NCBI GenBank assembly: GCA_028293425.1
Contig: JAQGOV010000107.1
Coordinates: 1 to 32,693 of the forward strand
Reading direction: 5' to 3'
DNA: 32,693 nt
Source: Verrucomicrobiales bacterium
GTDB lineage: Bacteria; Verrucomicrobiota; Verrucomicrobiia; Limisphaerales; JAQGOV01
The notes beneath the pieces were generated by a model, which did no database searches, was not told the origin of the DNA, and worked only from the letters and a program-made list of their open reading frames with translations. This document shows positions 15,207 to 22,665 of this stretch, in pieces (positions within the stretch are counted from its first letter, which is position 1; the number at the start of each line of letters is the position of its first letter). The position numbers and the translations under genes were made by a program.

Positions 15207-16355
15207 TCAGGCTTTCGGTTCTTTCCGGAAAATCGGTTTCTGGACAACAACCGCACCATACTTTCGGCCACGCACTTCGATCTCAATGGGCGTCCCCGGC
15301 TTTGCGAAATCCGGCGGCACGTACCCAAGGCCAACTCCAGCCTGGAGGGAAGGGCTTTGCGTTCCGCTGACAACCTCGCCAATGGCGGAGGCGTTCGGAC
15401 CCGTGCTCCAAATAACGTAGTGAGGCCGTGGCGGAGCGGCTTTATCTGCCATTTTGAAGGCAATGCACTTCTTGGAAACCCCGTTTTTCTTTTGCTCAGC
15501 AAGCTTCGTCTTCCCGATAAAATCGGGCTTGTCCAGCGCGACAAAGAATCCAACGCCTGCCTCGATCGGAGTGGTCTTCTCATCCAGTTCATGACCGTAA
15601 AGCGGGTAGCAAACCTCCGTGCGAAGGGTGTCGCGTGCTCCCAGCCCTGTTGGCTGAAGGCAATAGGGATGACCTTTCGCGAGCACGTGGTTCCAGGCAG
15701 CTTCGATGAGATCCGCTGGCGCCAGGATTTCGAAACCATCCTCGCCCGTGTAGCCTGTTCGAGCCAGGTAAACCATTTGGCCATGGAACGGAAAAGTTCC
15801 GACCTGGTTTTTCTTCAGGTCACTGGCTTTAACTACCGCTGTTCCGCCCGTGGAAGCTCCTGGAAAAGCGCTGTCGATAAATTCAACCGAGCGCGGTCCC
15901 TGCAGCGCCACCGCGCCCCATTTGTCGGATTCGTTGACCAAGTTCACGCCCTGGCGATTGGGCCATGGCCCAAGCTGTTCCTCCATCCACTGAACATCCT
16001 CATCAATTCGGGAAGCGTTGATCACCAATAGATATTCTTCGTTGCCGATACGATAAGCATAAAGGTCATCGATCACGCCTCCTTCCGGATTGCACATCAA
16101 TGTATATTGCCCTCCACCAACTTCCAGTTTGCGAATGTCATTCGTCAGCAGGTGATTTAAAAAATCCGCCGCGCCCGGACCGCTCACGCGCACCTCGCCC
16201 ATATGGGAAATGTCAAAAAGACCCGCATTCTTCCGGACGGCATGGTGTTCATCGACTATGCTGGAATATTGGACCGGCATTTCCCAGCCCCCGAATTCCA
16301 CCAGGCGAGCTCCGAGTTTTTGATGTGCTGCGTAAAGCGGCGTGCGTTTTAGCAT
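15207..16355 (-). CDS. gcvT: Glycine cleavage system T protein (aminomethyltransferase)
   Basis: A 382-residue cytoplasmic aminomethyltransferase that releases ammonia and passes the methylene group to tetrahydrofolate. Typical features are LKRTPLYAAHQKLGARLVEF at the start, FDISHMGEVRVSG, YTLMCNPEGGVIDDLYAYR with the catalytic-region Asp, ARTGYTGEDGFEI and GLGARDTLRTEVCYPLYGHEL. The C-terminal GKTKLAEQKKNG and PGTPIEIEVRGRKYGAVVV complete the barrel domain. It is followed by gcvH on the same strand. The reductase gene upstream is 93 bp away and may or may not share a transcript. Confidence 0.97.
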   Translation of the reverse strand: MLKRTPLYAAHQKLGARLVEFGGWEMPVQYSSIVDEHHAVRKNAGLFDISHMGEVRVSGPGAADFLNHLLTNDIRKLEVGGGQYTLMCNPEGGVIDDLYAYRIGNEEYLLVINASRIDEDVQWMEEQLGPWPNRQGVNLVNESDKWGAVALQGPRSVEFIDSAFPGASTGGTAVVKASDLKKNQVGTFPFHGQMVYLARTGYTGEDGFEILAPADLIEAAWNHVLAKGHPYCLQPTGLGARDTLRTEVCYPLYGHELDEKTTPIEAGVGFFVALDKPDFIGKTKLAEQKKNGVSKKCIAFKMADKAAPPRPHYVIWSTGPNASAIGEVVSGTQSPSLQAGVGLGYVPPDFAKPGTPIEIEVRGRKYGAVVVQKPIFRKEPKA

Positions 16356-16448
16356 GTAAAAAGGTGTGTCAGTTTTTGGAAAAAAGAAATGAGCTTTTTA
16401 GCGTGGATGTGTCCCATCTATTATCCATCCGCCCAGTCGCTCCACTCG

Positions 16449-17165
16449 TCAACCCCACTTCTCCGTCTTCATCTGCTCCTTCGGAACTTTCAATTCCTGC
16501 AAAACCAGTTCTTCCGCGAACTCCACCAGTTCATTCGGGCCGCAGGCATAGAAGACAGTATGAGCCGGATCATGGATGTGTTCCTTAACCCATTCCGCTT
16601 GGATCCTCCCGCGTCTGCCCGTCCATGTGTCTTCCTGGGAAAGCCGGGTGCAGGTGACGTAAAAATAGAAGTTGGGATTAACCTGCTGCATATCCCGGAA
16701 TTCCTGGTTGAAAATGATATCATTGGTGGTGCGGACGCTGTAGAGCACCGTAATTTTTGTTTCCAGGTTGCGCCGCGTCGCTTCACGCACAAATCCACGA
16801 AATGGCGTCACACCTGAACCGCCGGCTATGCAGATTAGATGCTTGCTCGATTCAAAAGCGGGGAGGAAACGTCCGGTGGGCGGAATTACGGCCATCTTGT
16901 CCCCAGGCTTAGCCCAGTCCACGATCCGCGTCCCCATTTTTCCATCGCGCTTCACGGTCACTTCATAAAAGCCGCGATCCAGGGCACAGGAGGAAAGAGA
17001 GTAGGCGCGTTTGTAGGTGGGCGTGTCTGGCCAGTAGAGCGTGATGAACTGTCCCGTTTTGAAATCGACATCGTAACCCTCCGGCCATTTCAGCCGAATA
17101 GTCTTCGTGTCCGGCAGTTCCATCACTGCCGATTCAATTACCATTTCCGCGATAACTTTCCCCAT
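16449..17165 (-). CDS. Ferredoxin-NADP reductase-like flavoprotein
   Basis: A 238-residue FAD/NAD(P)H oxidoreductase of the ferredoxin reductase superfamily without a fused iron-sulfur domain. FAD binding is shown by RAYSLSS (residues 53-59) and GKMGTRIVDWAKPGD; NAD(P) binding by CIAGGSGVTPFRGF (112-125) and by YACGPNELVEFAEE near the end, closing with TEKWG. The ATG at 17165 was chosen because an upstream extension of about 50 residues has no family character. It probably passes electrons between NAD(P)H and a ferredoxin or oxygenase; the partner is not identifiable. It lies upstream of gcvT, with no obvious functional link. Confidence 0.85.
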   Translation of the reverse strand: MGKVIAEMVIESAVMELPDTKTIRLKWPEGYDVDFKTGQFITLYWPDTPTYKRAYSLSSCALDRGFYEVTVKRDGKMGTRIVDWAKPGDKMAVIPPTGRFLPAFESSKHLICIAGGSGVTPFRGFVREATRRNLETKITVLYSVRTTNDIIFNQEFRDMQQVNPNFYFYVTCTRLSQEDTWTGRRGRIQAEWVKEHIHDPAHTVFYACGPNELVEFAEELVLQELKVPKEQMKTEKWG

Positions 17166-17265
17166 AGGAAATAATATGCCGAACCCTCCGGAGAATAGAA
17201 GGGCCGCCGTGGCACGTAAAGGACGGTTTACGTTCCCCAACTCCATGACATGCGACACAGTCCAG

Positions 17266-17685
17266 TCACTTCCACGCCAGCAGAACGGCTCCACCCGTGA
17301 TGAGGGCACCCCCAACCCAATGCTGCCATGTCATAGTTTCCTTGAGCAGCAGAGCGGCGAATACCATCACAAACACCACGCTCAGCTTATCAACTGGAGC
17401 CACTCGGGAAGCTTCACCTAATTGCAAAGCCCTGAAATAGCACAGCCACGACAGCCCAGTGGCAAGCCCGGACAACGCCAGGAATAGCCACGTGCGCGCT
17501 GGCAGATCCCGCGCAACCGAAACCTGAGTGGTGGAAAGCGCTATCGCCCACGTGAAGAAAAGCACCACAGTGGTGCGGATGGCGGTGGCCAGATTGGAAT
17601 CGACCCCGGCCACGCCCACTTTCGCAAGAACCGCAGTCGCTCCTGCAAAAAATGCGGAAAGCAGCGCCCATGTAAACCAATTCAT
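17266..17685 (-). CDS. Half-size EamA/DMT-family transporter
   Basis: A 139-residue integral membrane protein with about five hydrophobic segments, from NWFTWALLSAFFAGATAVLA to VGGALITGGAVLLAW. LCYFRALQLGEASRVAPVDKLS matches the EamA repeat, and KETMTWQHWVGG is the usual loop before the last helix. Most DMT exporters have two such repeats in one chain; this has one, as in known short members that work as dimers. The start at 17685 was preferred over an upstream extension of 112 residues that lacks membrane character. Substrate unknown. It is divergent from the beta-propeller gene. Confidence 0.85.
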   Translation of the reverse strand: MNWFTWALLSAFFAGATAVLAKVGVAGVDSNLATAIRTTVVLFFTWAIALSTTQVSVARDLPARTWLFLALSGLATGLSWLCYFRALQLGEASRVAPVDKLSVVFVMVFAALLLKETMTWQHWVGGALITGGAVLLAWK

Positions 17686-17815
17686 ATTTGACTGATTGCT
17701 AGGTAAACGTCGGCATTTGATGATGTAAAGAGATAATTGGAAGCCACCTTTTCCCTGAATTTCCTGCCTTTTAATCCGTCTTGAAGACATGCGTATGGCA
17801 CATGCTGGTATAATA

Positions 17816-19084
17816 ATGACTAAAGCTCTTTCCCTCTTGGTTATTTTGTCCACGGCTTCGCTGCTCCAGGCAGCGGATTGGCCGCAATATCGTGGCCCCA
17901 ATGGTGACGGCACATCCCCGGAGAAAGGTATCCTCAAGCAATGGCCATCGGAAGGGCTAAAAACCATCTGGAAGACCAAGCTCCCCAACGGTTTTAGCTC
18001 CATGGCAGTCAGTGGCGGCAAGGCTTACACCATGATTTCCCGTGAGGTGGATGGCGGGATCCGCGAGGTTTGCGTGGCGCTCGACGCGAACACGGGCAAC
18101 GAACTTTGGTCTTACACCCTAGGCGCCGCCAAATACGATAAAGGCGGCGACGAAGCCGGGCCCGCTGACGGTCCGAGGACCACGCCCACAGTAGACAATG
18201 GGAAAGTTTACGTGCTTGGTGCTAATCTCCAACTTGCGGCCCTTGACGCCAATTCGGGCAAGGAGAACTGGACCAGAGACATCCTGAAAGAACATTCCGG
18301 CAAAAACATTTCCTGGCAGAACGCTGCCTCTCCGCTCATTGATGGCGATTTAATCTTCACCGCCGGCGGCGGTCCAGGCGAAGCCCTCCTCGGCATCGAC
18401 AAGAATTCTGGCAAGACGGTTTGGAAAGGGGAAAGCGATCGGATGACCCATGCCAGCCCAGTGGCTGCAACCATCCTTGGCACTCGCCAGGTTATCTTCT
18501 TCACACAAAGCGGCCTGGTTTCCGTGGCGCCCAAGTCAGGGGAGGTCCTCTGGCGGCATAAATTCCGCTACAATGTTTCCACGGCAGCCTCGCCCATCGT
18601 GGGTGGCGACATTGTTTATTGTTCCGCAGGTTACGGAGTCGGTGCGAGTGCCGCGAAAATTACCAAGGCAGGCAACGAGTGGAAAGCCACGGAGCTCTGG
18701 ATGCTGACCGGCAACAATATTTGCAACCACTGGAGCACACCGGTGTATCACGATGGTTACCTCTACGGCCTGTTTAGCTTCAAGCAATACAAGACCGGCC
18801 CCATGAAATGTGTTGAATTGGCCACCGGCAAAGAAATGTGGTCCAAGCCCGGTTTTGGCGCAGGCCAATTGATTTTCGTGGACAATCATTTTGTGGTGCT
18901 CACCGACCAGGGGGAGTTGGTAATGGTCAAACCCGACCCAAAAGCCTACACCGAAGTGAGCCGCGCCAAAGCTGTGGAAGGCAAATGCTGGTCCACACCC
19001 ACCATCAGCAACGGCCATATTTTTGCGCGCAGCACGAAAGAAGGAGTTTGCCTGGACGTAACCACTAAAACGGCTGCCAGGTAA
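17816..19084 (+). CDS. Secreted PQQ-type beta-propeller repeat protein
   Basis: A 422-residue exported protein with signal peptide ALSLLVILSTASLLQA, then ADWPQYRGPNGDGTSPEKG, a start typical of planctomycete and verrucomicrobial 'PQQ-binding-like beta-propeller' proteins. Repeated blade units follow, such as ALDANTGNELWSYTLG, ALDANSGKENWTRDI, GIDKNSGKTVWKGES, APKSGEVLWRHKF and ELATGKEMWSKPGF, giving about seven or eight blades. No catalytic dehydrogenase motifs were seen, so a binding or scaffold role in the periplasm is more likely than PQQ-dependent oxidation. The ATG at 17816 gives a cleaner signal peptide than one nine codons upstream. A terminator-like hairpin lies 28 bases after the stop. 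Confidence 0.85.
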   Translation: MTKALSLLVILSTASLLQAADWPQYRGPNGDGTSPEKGILKQWPSEGLKTIWKTKLPNGFSSMAVSGGKAYTMISREVDGGIREVCVALDANTGNELWSYTLGAAKYDKGGDEAGPADGPRTTPTVDNGKVYVLGANLQLAALDANSGKENWTRDILKEHSGKNISWQNAASPLIDGDLIFTAGGGPGEALLGIDKNSGKTVWKGESDRMTHASPVAATILGTRQVIFFTQSGLVSVAPKSGEVLWRHKFRYNVSTAASPIVGGDIVYCSAGYGVGASAAKITKAGNEWKATELWMLTGNNICNHWSTPVYHDGYLYGLFSFKQYKTGPMKCVELATGKEMWSKPGFGAGQLIFVDNHFVVLTDQGELVMVKPDPKAYTEVSRAKAVEGKCWSTPTISNGHIFARSTKEGVCLDVTTKTAAR

Positions 19085-19111
19085 TTTACCCCTGTTCGAA
19101 ACCTTTGAGAC

Positions 19112-19147
19112 CGCCGTCACCAAGTATCCGGTGGCGGCGTTCTTTGA
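19112..19147 (+). terminator. Terminator-like hairpin after the beta-propeller gene
   Basis: CGCCGTCACC (19112-19121) pairs with GGTGGCGGCG (19130-19139) as a 10-bp stem with one G-U pair and an 8-base loop. The following bases TTCTTTG are T-rich but not a clean T-tract. It lies between the propeller stop and the tonB-like gene, so it probably ends the first transcript. Confidence 0.55.
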
Positions 19148-19290
19148 ACGCCTCTCCAAGCACCGTTGTGAAGAAACCCTCAGCTTTCTTCCGATAAGTA
19201 TTAGAAAGCCGCCGTTTGCTTGGTTTTCGAAGCGCTCGGTTTGGATTCGCTATTGCTCGGCGTAGGCACGTGCGGCATTCTGGGACTGTT

Positions 19291-20277
19291 ATGCAGTGGG
19301 CGAAACAGAATGTTTTTCGCGAATTCATGACCAGGCAACCCCTGGTTGTGGCACTGCTGCTTTCTTTGCTTATCCACACCGGGGCGTACGGCTTCTGGAA
19401 ACTTGGTAAACAGCTTCATTGGTGGGATCATCAGGCCACCTGGCTTTTAAAAATTCTCGAGAAAAAACCCAAGCCGCTGGACTTGCAAAAGCTCATTCAA
19501 AAGCAGCTTCAGGAGATGGCGGCGGCTCAGCAGAAAAAAGAGATTCCCCTCACGTTTGTGGAGGTAGACCCGACAACGCTTGCCCTGGAACCTCCGAAGG
19601 AAGCCAAATATTACGGCGCTTTAAACGCGAAGGCCGCCAATCCCGATTCCATTATTGATTCCCTGAAGCCCAAAGTGGATGGGAAACAGGAGCAAGTGGT
19701 TCGCACGGAAACCGTGAGCAAACCCCAACCGCTCCAACCAGCTCCCCCCCCGGAAAAAACCGAGCCAAAGAAGGCTGAAAAGACGGAGCAGGTTTCCGAC
19801 AAACCGAAGCCCGCGGAAACGCCTGGAGATTTGGCGCTCGCCAAGCCCGAGGAAAAACCGAAGGAAAAGCCCCGCACCCTGGCCGCTGCGCGTGCGCAGA
19901 AAAACCTGGTCGGCGAGCCTATGAAGCAGTCCGGCGGAGCCAAACAACGCGGCAAAATTGCCTTCGACGTGAAGCAAACACCGTTCGGCTCATACGATGC
20001 GGCTTTCATTGCGGCCGTCCAACAGCGGTGGTTCGATTTGCTCGACAGCACTCAGTTTGCGCAGCGTTCCGGAAAGGTCGTCCTCGAATTCAAGCTCATG
20101 TACGATGGCCGCATCCTGGACATGAAAGTGAACGGCAACGAGGTCGGGGAATTGCTCGGCCTGCTTTGTCAGCGGGCGATCAGCGACCCTGCGCCTTTTC
20201 CGCAGTGGCCTTCCGATATGCGCCGCATGGTCGGAGGCAATTACCGAGAAGTCACCTTTACTTTTTATTACAACTAG
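19291..20277 (+). CDS. TonB/TolA-like energy-transducing protein
   Basis: A 328-residue inner-membrane-anchored periplasmic protein. One N-terminal membrane helix (PLVVALLLSLLIHTGAYGFW) is followed by a Lys/Gln-rich helical region, then a long Pro/Lys/Glu-rich spacer (roughly residues 140-230). The C-terminal domain (YDAAFIAAVQQRWFDLLDST, then VVLEFKLMYDGRI and PFPQWPSDMRRMV) resembles TonB/TolA C-terminal domains. Such proteins transmit ExbB/ExbD motion to outer-membrane receptors. The ATG at 19291 was chosen because upstream codons are not family-like. It is followed 21 bp later by exbB-like and exbD-like genes. TonB versus TolA identity is unresolved. Confidence 0.8.
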   Translation: MQWAKQNVFREFMTRQPLVVALLLSLLIHTGAYGFWKLGKQLHWWDHQATWLLKILEKKPKPLDLQKLIQKQLQEMAAAQQKKEIPLTFVEVDPTTLALEPPKEAKYYGALNAKAANPDSIIDSLKPKVDGKQEQVVRTETVSKPQPLQPAPPPEKTEPKKAEKTEQVSDKPKPAETPGDLALAKPEEKPKEKPRTLAAARAQKNLVGEPMKQSGGAKQRGKIAFDVKQTPFGSYDAAFIAAVQQRWFDLLDSTQFAQRSGKVVLEFKLMYDGRILDMKVNGNEVGELLGLLCQRAISDPAPFPQWPSDMRRMVGGNYREVTFTFYYN

Positions 20278-20298
20278 GAAACTCTTCAGCTTTTTAAA

Positions 20299-20916
20299 AT
20301 GGACATATTTTTCATTCTCGCTCTGATTTTTGCCTCGGTGGTGGCTGTAACTTTTATTGTGGAACGTGGCCTTGCGTTGCGCTGGAAAAAAGTGGTTCCG
20401 CCGGACCTCCAGGCCATTGTTCAAACATATTCCTCCCCCAAGGACCTTTCGCGTCTGCAGGATGCCTGCCGTCAGAACCCATCCGCCTTGTCGCGCCTGC
20501 TCATGTTCGCGACCGAGCACGTCGATTGGAGCCGCGTGGAGAACTCTGAATTGCTGGAAACGCGAGCCCGCCAGGAAGTCGGCAAATTGGAACGAGGCCT
20601 GGTTATTCTTGAGATTATCGTCGGCATTGCCCCGCTCCTTGGGCTGGTCGGCACCATCTATGGTTTGATCACCTTGTTCGGAAGCATGGGGCAGGGGGGC
20701 GATAACAGCAAGTTCGCCCAGGGCATCAGCTTGGCCCTGTATGCTACTCTGATTGGCCTTTTAGTAGCCATCCCTTCCTTGGTTGCTTGGAGTTATTACA
20801 GCAAAAAAGTGGAAATGCTATCCCTCGAACTGGAAAGCCTTTGTGAGGAATTCCTTCGCAAACACTACGGCGCTGAGGATGTTTACGAGGAACCTGCTTC
20901 TCGGAAGAAGGCCTGA
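20299..20916 (+). CDS. exbB: MotA/TolQ/ExbB-family proton channel protein
   Basis: A 205-residue inner-membrane protein with three membrane helices: an N-terminal one (FFILALIFASVVAVTFIV) and the paired helices IVGIAPLLGLVGTIYGLI and ISLALYATLIGLLVAIPSLVAW, both with the family's conserved Gly/Thr/Ala pattern. It forms the pentameric proton channel that energises the TonB-like protein encoded just upstream. Gene order here is tonB-exbB-exbD with a 5-bp gap to exbD. TolQ function in envelope division is possible, but no tolB or pal lies nearby. Confidence 0.9.
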   Translation: MDIFFILALIFASVVAVTFIVERGLALRWKKVVPPDLQAIVQTYSSPKDLSRLQDACRQNPSALSRLLMFATEHVDWSRVENSELLETRARQEVGKLERGLVILEIIVGIAPLLGLVGTIYGLITLFGSMGQGGDNSKFAQGISLALYATLIGLLVAIPSLVAWSYYSKKVEMLSLELESLCEEFLRKHYGAEDVYEEPASRKKA

Positions 20917-20921
20917 TTCCC

Positions 20922-21347
20922 ATGAATTTCAATCGTAACCGCAAACGGCGCGCTCCCACGGTCATCATCGTCTCCTTGATTGACGTCCTCCTGGTGGTGC
21001 TCATCTTTCTTATGGTCACGACCACTTTTAAGAAAGACCTTCCCCCCGAATTACGCCTCGCGTTGCCCGAATCCAAACAGGCCAAAGCAGGAACGACGGA
21101 TTCCAAGCCACTCGTAATCACGGTCGCGACCAACGCTCCCTATTTTTTCCTGGAGGACAAGCCGGTGACTTTTGAGCGGGTTCAAACTGCGCTCGTTCAG
21201 GCCGCCAAGAAGGATCCGCAGGTGAAAGTGGCGATCAAAGCGGATAAACGGTCGCCCTGGGGTGAAGTCATCAAGGTGATTGATGCTGCCAAATCGGCCA
21301 ATGTCGGCGCGATTAGCGCTATTACTGAAAAACCAGCAGGACCTTAG
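20922..21347 (+). CDS. exbD: ExbD/TolR-family protein
   Basis: A 141-residue protein with one N-terminal membrane helix holding the essential proton-carrying Asp (Asp21 in VSLIDVLLVVLIFLMV) and a periplasmic domain. The periplasmic end VIKVIDAAKSANVGAISAITE matches the conserved ExbD/TolR close. It lies 5 bp after exbB. With ExbB it converts proton flow into force on the TonB-like partner. Its stop is 45 bp from the stop of the convergent lipoprotein gene. Confidence 0.92.
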   Translation: MNFNRNRKRRAPTVIIVSLIDVLLVVLIFLMVTTTFKKDLPPELRLALPESKQAKAGTTDSKPLVITVATNAPYFFLEDKPVTFERVQTALVQAAKKDPQVKVAIKADKRSPWGEVIKVIDAAKSANVGAISAITEKPAGP

Positions 21348-21392
21348 TTCTTAATCCTGTTTGCTTCCGAACACGGCCGGTTTCAATCCCTG

Positions 21393-22544
21393 TCACTTTG
21401 TCTCGGTTGCGGCCTTGGCATTTTCTTCCAAGGGCAGGACATCGACCAAGGTGATACTAACGGATTGTTGTATGGCTTTGTAAGTGCCGTTGGTTGGCGT
21501 GGCCACCGTGTTGGTTCCCATCTGCTTCAAGGTGGAGGGATCAGGGAATACCCCCTGCTTCTCGAACACCTGCGTCATGGGGAATCCCAAACCGGTGTTC
21601 ACCCAAATATGGCCTTTGAAAGTTCCCTTCTTATTCGCCGGCAAGGAGAGTCCCATGGGCATAAAATCGCCGGCGATATTAATCCGCGCGCAGTTCGAGT
21701 TGCTGTTTAACTGCCAGCCCACAAATTCATCTTTGGTCTCATAGCGGCTCGTGCCCCGGCCGCTGATAAAGGTAATTCCCTGAGATGCCCAGCTCTCGCC
21801 TACTCGCACCGGGTTGGCAGGCAAATGAGAGAATTCAAAAATCTGCCGAAAGTGTTCCGGGGAGAAAAAATTGCGCAACACATTCACCACGCTCGTTCGT
21901 TTGTCTCTCCCGCCGCCAGCCGCGACCGTTCTGCGTACGATATTCGTGGTGCCGTTCGTGCTCACCACGGCTGTGACTCCGCCCCGCGCTCCCGCTGGCC
22001 TTGGATCGGCGGCAAAGGCTTTGTTCAACCATTGCGGCACTCCTTGAGAGTTCTGGACTTTGCCGTCGGGCGAGATGAGGAAACTCAATTTTCCTCCAAC
22101 CATCTGCCTCATGATGGTGGTGTAATGATCCTCTTCAGTGACTGGTTCCCACCCTGGCTCGGAATCAAAGCTGACCGCAATCTCGTTGCCCTTCGAGCGC
22201 TCCATGGATAGGGAAAGAATCGTCATCTCCGCGTTCAGACTCCCTTCCTTTCGTGCTGGTTTGACATCGATCTGACACTCCTGGGCAAAATTGACGCGGT
22301 GCTGGCCTACGTCCCGATCGGCCACCTCGGGATCCGTGAACTGGTTCATCTCCAGACGCACGATATACCGAAGCCCGGGCTTCCATGCGCACTGCAGGGA
22401 GGTAGCCGCGTCTGAACTGCTCCCAGTGATTCGCGGTTCAGCCTTCTTCCTTGCGCAGCCGGTGCAAAGGGCAGCGCAGCAAAGCAATGCCACTCCTGCC
22501 ATTTCCCAAAATTTCCAGCCGTCCAGGGCAATTCGTTTTGGCAT
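21393..22544 (-). CDS. Predicted lipoprotein of unknown function (possibly DUF6263-like)
   Basis: A 383-residue exported lipoprotein: the hydrophobic stretch WEMAGVALLCCAAL leads to a lipobox LCTGC with Cys30 as the acylated residue. The mature part is beta-rich with no catalytic motif that I recognise. Segments such as GGKLSFLISPDGKVQNSQGV and FSHLPANPVRVGESWASQG suggest the DUF6263-type fold, a tentative match. The start at 22544 is supported by GGTGGA four bases upstream; two further Met codons lie upstream. It is on the same strand as, and 121 bp downstream of, the CotH-like gene. Confidence 0.7.
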   Translation of the reverse strand: MPKRIALDGWKFWEMAGVALLCCAALCTGCARKKAEPRITGSSSDAATSLQCAWKPGLRYIVRLEMNQFTDPEVADRDVGQHRVNFAQECQIDVKPARKEGSLNAEMTILSLSMERSKGNEIAVSFDSEPGWEPVTEEDHYTTIMRQMVGGKLSFLISPDGKVQNSQGVPQWLNKAFAADPRPAGARGGVTAVVSTNGTTNIVRRTVAAGGGRDKRTSVVNVLRNFFSPEHFRQIFEFSHLPANPVRVGESWASQGITFISGRGTSRYETKDEFVGWQLNSNSNCARINIAGDFMPMGLSLPANKKGTFKGHIWVNTGLGFPMTQVFEKQGVFPDPSTLKQMGTNTVATPTNGTYKAIQQSVSITLVDVLPLEENAKAATETK

Positions 22545-22665
22545 CATTTCCACCGCTTGTTTCTGTAGTTGCATCCGTCTTTTTTAGGCGATCCAGACTC
22601 TTTAAACAGTCGCCCCACCATTTTGTTTCAGATTTAGACGCCGTAGAGGATAAAAAACTCTAGAA

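Noticed and set aside
17809-17814. TATAAT with an upstream TG directly before the beta-propeller ATG
   Set aside because: Transcription from it would start downstream of the ATG at 17816, removing the signal peptide, and there is no -35 at proper spacing; probably chance.
22595-22625. Bulged inverted repeat GGCGA...AGTCGCC between lipoprotein and CotH genes
   Set aside because: No T-tract on the useful strand and a large bulge; not a convincing terminator.
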